A stretch of 60,000 nt of DNA, taken from the NCBI RefSeq assembly GCF_964355755.1, contig NC_092678.1, positions 12,374,922 through 12,434,921 of the forward strand, read 5' to 3'. This document shows, piece after piece, positions 56,863 to 60,000 of this stretch. The first letter of the stretch is position 1, and every line of letters begins with the position of its first letter. A program made the position numbers and the translations under genes. A model generated the notes under the pieces. That model made no database searches, had not been told where the DNA came from, and worked only from the letters and a program-made list of their open reading frames with translations. Origin of the DNA: Antedon mediterranea. Lineage: Eukaryota; Echinodermata; Crinoidea; Comatulida; Antedonidae.

Positions 56863-56872
56863 ATATTTTCTC

Positions 56873-57037
56873 ATTCTCACAGATTTCCTCATCTTTATCG
56901 TTTCAAATGAATTAATTAAATTTCAGTATATCACAAATCAGGCAAAGAACATTAATTCTAACCGCCCGGTGATATACTGAAATTTAATTAATTAATTTGA
57001 AACGATAAAGATGAGGAAATCTGTGAGAATGAGAAAA
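56873..57037. repeat. 70-bp inverted repeat upstream of tRNA-like gene
   Basis: CTCATTCTCACAGATTTCCT...TTTCAGTATATCAC (56870-56940) is inverted at 56969-57037 around a 28-bp spacer. The same CTCATTCT-CAGATTTCC text follows the tRNA-3'-like fragments at 11460 and 18400, so it belongs to a repeat family with a tRNA-like head. Confidence 0.85.
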
Positions 57038-57040
57038 AGT

Positions 57041-57112
57041 CGCCCCAACCGAGACTCGAACTCGGACCGCCTGCTTGATATGCAGATGTCCTAACCATTA
57101 GACCACTGGGGC
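57041..57112 (-). tRNA. tRNA-like gene or SINE head, anticodon AUC
   Basis: The minus-strand 72 bases fold as a full cloverleaf: acceptor GCCCCAG/TTGGGGC; D stem GTCT/GGAC; anticodon stem TCTGC/GCAGG with loop ATATCAA (anticodon AUC, reading Asp codon GAU); T stem CCGAG/CTCGG with loop TTCGAGT; discriminator G. Internal A box TGGTCTAATGG and B box AGTTCGAGTCT are present, and TTTTT follows within 4 bases as a Pol III terminator. Known: eukaryotic Asp tRNAs use GUC, so AUC is abnormal. The flanking 3' sequence recurs at 11460 and 18400 beside tRNA fragments, so a repeat family derived from a tRNA is at least as likely as a working tRNA gene. Confidence 0.6.
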
Positions 57113-57845
57113 TTTCATGGTATTGTTCGAACTCGATTGGATAGCGACTCTTTAACATTCTCGGCGTGGTACGGCGGAACAGCACTAGTCCTCAGTTTTA
57201 CGCACGCGCACCAGAGATCAAATTGATACGCCCTCATCTTACAGTATTTTTATTCACGATGCGGGATCTCCGAAGAGATACTTTTATATATATAAACAAA
57301 TCAGGCAAAGAACATTAATTCTAAACCGCCCGGTGATACACTGACATTTAATTAATTAATTTGAAACGATAATGATGATGAAATCTGTGAGAATATATTT
57401 GACATCGTACTGCTGTAATGCAATAACTTTTGCAATTTGCAATCGAGTGACCTTCTGAAATAAAATGTTTGATCAAGCTTTAATGTATTGATAGTGTCAT
57501 TCTCATACGGACAGTGTTTTATCTGACGTAATGTTTATCAGACATTTTACAGTAGGCCTATATGACAATTAATTGATTGTCTTATCCGAAAAATGTGGCC
57601 AGTTTGGTTACTCTTAATTTTGTCAGTAGAGTCAACTAATGAACAAGATTTGCCGCAAAGGTGACTGTCCAAATGTTGGCTGTCGAGAAAGTCAACAGAC
57701 TCTTAAATTTATATCTTACTTATATATCACGAAGGTTGAGTGGTCTGCAAAATGCAATAATGGGTGGTTCCGGAAAAAACCAGTCCTAAGACGTTATGTG
57801 GACTTTAAAATGGGCATATGTTTCTCAATAATAGCCCGTAATGGA
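57113..57845. other. No gene seen apart from a local duplication
   Basis: Contains a direct copy of the 56940-57037 text at about 57293-57395 (AGGCAAAGAACATTAATTCT, ACCGCCCGGTGATA). No coding region recognised. Confidence 0.5.
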
Positions 57846-58868
57846 GGCAACCTAGGGTGATAGGTTGTGACTAATGGTACTTTGATCTAATTTAGCTGAA
57901 ATGGTTTTGTACGTCAGTGTCCGACAGTGAGGAATATCATTTGCTTTCTTTATAGCAGTTTCAATGTATTTCTTCTTGTAATTTCTATTCCGGAGATGTC
58001 CGGTTAGTTCTTCTGTACGATTCTGAAAATCTAAATCTGAAGAACAGATACGTCTGATACGTAATGCTTGACTGTACGGTATGTTTTTAGTACAGTGTCG
58101 AGGATGACAACTGCTATAGGAAGGAGGTACATATTTTTATGCGTGAGTTTACGGAATAGGTCAATTTTGAGTGCGCCGTTTTCTATGGTCACTATAGTTT
58201 GTTTATAATTATATTTTTGTTCAATAAACCAGTAGCCATGAACTTTGTTCTGAAATAAAAGTTGATTGTTTGATTTAATTAATTGATTGATAAGCTAAAT
58301 CAACTACAGAAGAAAAACTGAATCCAATCATAATCCCCATTTTAAAATAATTATGTATTTAATATAAAACCCGATAGGTCCTTCTTTATAATTAAAATAG
58401 AGCACTCCATACTATATTATTTTACGTTATACTAAATGTTTACTAGGCCTACAGATTGTTTAAAAAATTAAACTGATAATTAATCATTATTTCTTTAATA
58501 TTTAAAGAGAATATACATTTAGATAAAAAAAATGTAATGAACAATTCGAGTTGCGTTTTTTGTAATAAGTTTATCTTGTTATAATTGATGGTATTAGGTA
58601 ACATGACATATGCATTTTTTTTTATGAAACTTTTTTTTTCACAGACAGTACGTTGACCCAATTGTGAATGACCTGAAAAAATAGCCTGGTACATATAGCA
58701 ATATAATATTAAGTATGATCAATTATTATTGTTGACATGATTGTAATGTTTTTAAATGTATAGAAGAACATATACATCATAATAAAATACTATATAAATT
58801 ATTTATTATTCTGTTTTGATATAATCAAAACATATTGCTATGTTGTTATGCTTTTGTACTTTTCTTGT
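57846..58868 (+). repeat. Dispersed repeat R2, copy b (uninterrupted)
   Basis: Same-orientation paralogue of 47709-47953 plus 49768-50672, without either insertion. It provides the empty site at about 58072-58085 (TGACTGTACGGTATG) and the site without the GC-hairpin insertion at about 58388. Non-coding. Confidence 0.88.
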
Positions 58869-58904
58869 CTATTTTGTAACAACTGTAGCGATATTTATAT
58901 TTAA

Positions 58905-59019
58905 AAACACTTCTAGGACAAACAAAGAAAATGATTTCCTCAATTGGCGCAGTTAGCTATGTTTTCAGAACAGGAAGACTAACAAAATGTATAAACCTGT
59001 CAAACGAGTGTGGGCAGAG

Positions 59020-59054
<35 letters not shown>

Positions 59055-59290
59055 GATTGTGGGGGAGATAGATTGATTTTAATAGTGTAGACTTTTTTTG
59101 TTCTTTGCTGTAATACGAATTGGAATTGGAATAAAAACTGAAATAATTAGAAATTTTGAAGTTAGACATAAACACATCATGGATATAATTATTATTTATG
59201 TTCTAAAAACGTTTATTGTCCTATTTTTTTCAGGAATGGGAAGAAAAATAAACACAAAATCAATTAAAGTTGTTCTATGAGGTATTAACA
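58905..59290 (+). repeat. Dispersed repeat shared with LINE leader at 23.8 kb
   Basis: Shares AAATGATTTCCTCAATTGGC, TTAGACATAAACACATCATG and ACAAAATCAATTAAAGTT with 23815-24105. It includes the AG microsatellite at 59021-59055. After it, the sequence does not continue into an ORF1, so it is a detached leader or an independent repeat. Confidence 0.6.
59021..59056. repeat. AG microsatellite and G run
   Basis: About 12 AG dinucleotides followed by a run of 12 or more G. Confidence 0.97.
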
Positions 59291-59552
59291 GCCAAACCAA
59301 TATTCCATATTACTGGACTTGCAGTAAACGTATAATGCCATTGAACAGCATGACATAAGCCCTTAAATTCATTCAGGCTTATCGCCTGACTTTATTTACT
59401 TTAGGCCTCTGGCTCCTAGTAATAACAAAATAATAATTACATTGAAAATAAAGCAATTTATGGTCACAAGATAAATGAATTAATTAATTTCGTTCTCTAA
59501 GCAAAACATATATCTTAACTTATAAGCATGATAAATATATTTAGATAGATTA

Positions 59553-60000
59553 TGAATAAATTATTGGATCCTGTGATGACATTAAACGGCAGAATTTAAA
59601 AGTATTTGGATTTTCAAAAAATAATGAAGGTATACATTTTTTTCTTATTTCCTTGTAACAACGAGAACAAACCGTAACAAAATGATATTCATCTTCAACT
59701 TCATTTATATTACATATTTTACATAACCTTTTGTTGCGCTCTATTCTTTTCCATCTTCCCTTTTCTACCTCTAGTTGAAGTATGCCCAGTCTTAGTTGAC
59801 TTAAAGCTCGCTTATATCTAGTATCAAGGTTCTGTAGTAAGTATCCATCTACTCCGAAATTGTTTTTGAACATAATATCTTAATTTTGAAGAAATATTTA
59901 TGCTTTCATGAAAGGATTGGCGTTCCATATTGGTTAGCCTTTCTTTTATTTTATTAATTATATAAAACTTATCAAGGACATTATTTTGTGAAAACCATAT
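59553..60000 (-). pseudogene. LINE C-terminal fragment running off the window
   Basis: From the right edge, the minus strand reads IWFSQNNVLDKFYIINKIKE, ISSKLRYYV, a frameshift, NNFGVDGYLLQ, LSQLRLGILQLEVEKGRWKR, then CKICNINEVEDEYHFVTVC, a CxxC...H...C zinc-binding tail, and a stop. It is clearly homologous to the relic at 8583-9680 but retains the zinc tail lost there. One frameshift near 59875 suggests a dead copy. The RT domain, if present, lies beyond 60000. Confidence 0.85.

Overview
The window looks like intergenic, transposon-saturated DNA of an animal. It is A+T-rich (about two thirds A+T by eye). It has no bacterial-style gene packing, no rRNA and no CRISPR array, and carries several clades of non-LTR retrotransposon, LTR remnants, a Penelope-type fragment and many inverted-repeat DNA elements. 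The mix (Helitrons, fold-back elements with satellite-built arms, esterase-type LINE ORF1, CR1-like LINEs, frequent TAGGCCTA octamers) suggests a marine invertebrate, perhaps an echinoderm or relative. That is an inference, not something the sequence proves. No complete host gene was recognised. The only plausible host coding piece is one phase-symmetrical exon candidate on the minus strand (4667-5059).

Layout. 0.4-2.6 kb: a fold-back element (415-2603) with satellite arms and a nested palindrome. 2.6-3.3 kb: the 3' end of a Ty3/gypsy-like element. 3.3-8.1 kb: short repeats, the candidate exon and two inverted-repeat elements. 8.5-9.7 kb: a broken LINE. 10.5-19.4 kb: a giant 8.9-kb inverted repeat flanked by the same 7 bp on both sides, with one arm interrupted by a 1.45-kb Helitron whose empty site survives in the other arm. 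19.7-23.6 kb: dispersed repeats, Helitron pieces and an L1/Tx1-like fragment. 24-37.7 kb: a nest in which an esterase-ORF1 LINE is cut by Helitrons, with an intact 1009-codon LINE ORF2 on the minus strand at 27371-30400. 37.9-38.9 kb: 16-bp minisatellite. 39-40.6 kb: another LINE relic. 41.5-45.7 kb: three tandem 1.4-kb units ending in Helitron-like hairpin-plus-CTAG structures, then three 60-bp hairpin repeats. 46.2-46.6 kb: an LTR with polypurine tract. 47.7-50.7 kb: a dispersed repeat split by a 1.8-kb insertion with a 10-bp target duplication; an unsplit copy lies at 57.8-58.9 kb. 50.8-53.2 kb: Helitron copies around a Penelope GIY-YIG fragment. 53.2-54.5 kb: a LINE reverse-transcriptase ORF cut by a Helitron. 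54.5-57.4 kb: a TA-flanked inverted-repeat element, a Mutator-like element (55106-56862, 10-bp duplication) and a tRNA-like gene. 59.5-60 kb: a LINE 3' fragment running off the window.

The most informative feature is self-documentation: several elements have a paralogous uninterrupted site in this same window, so boundaries and target-site behaviour can be read directly. One non-autonomous Helitron family (called HelX here) accounts for at least ten full or partial copies and has repeatedly inserted into, or recombined with, the other elements.
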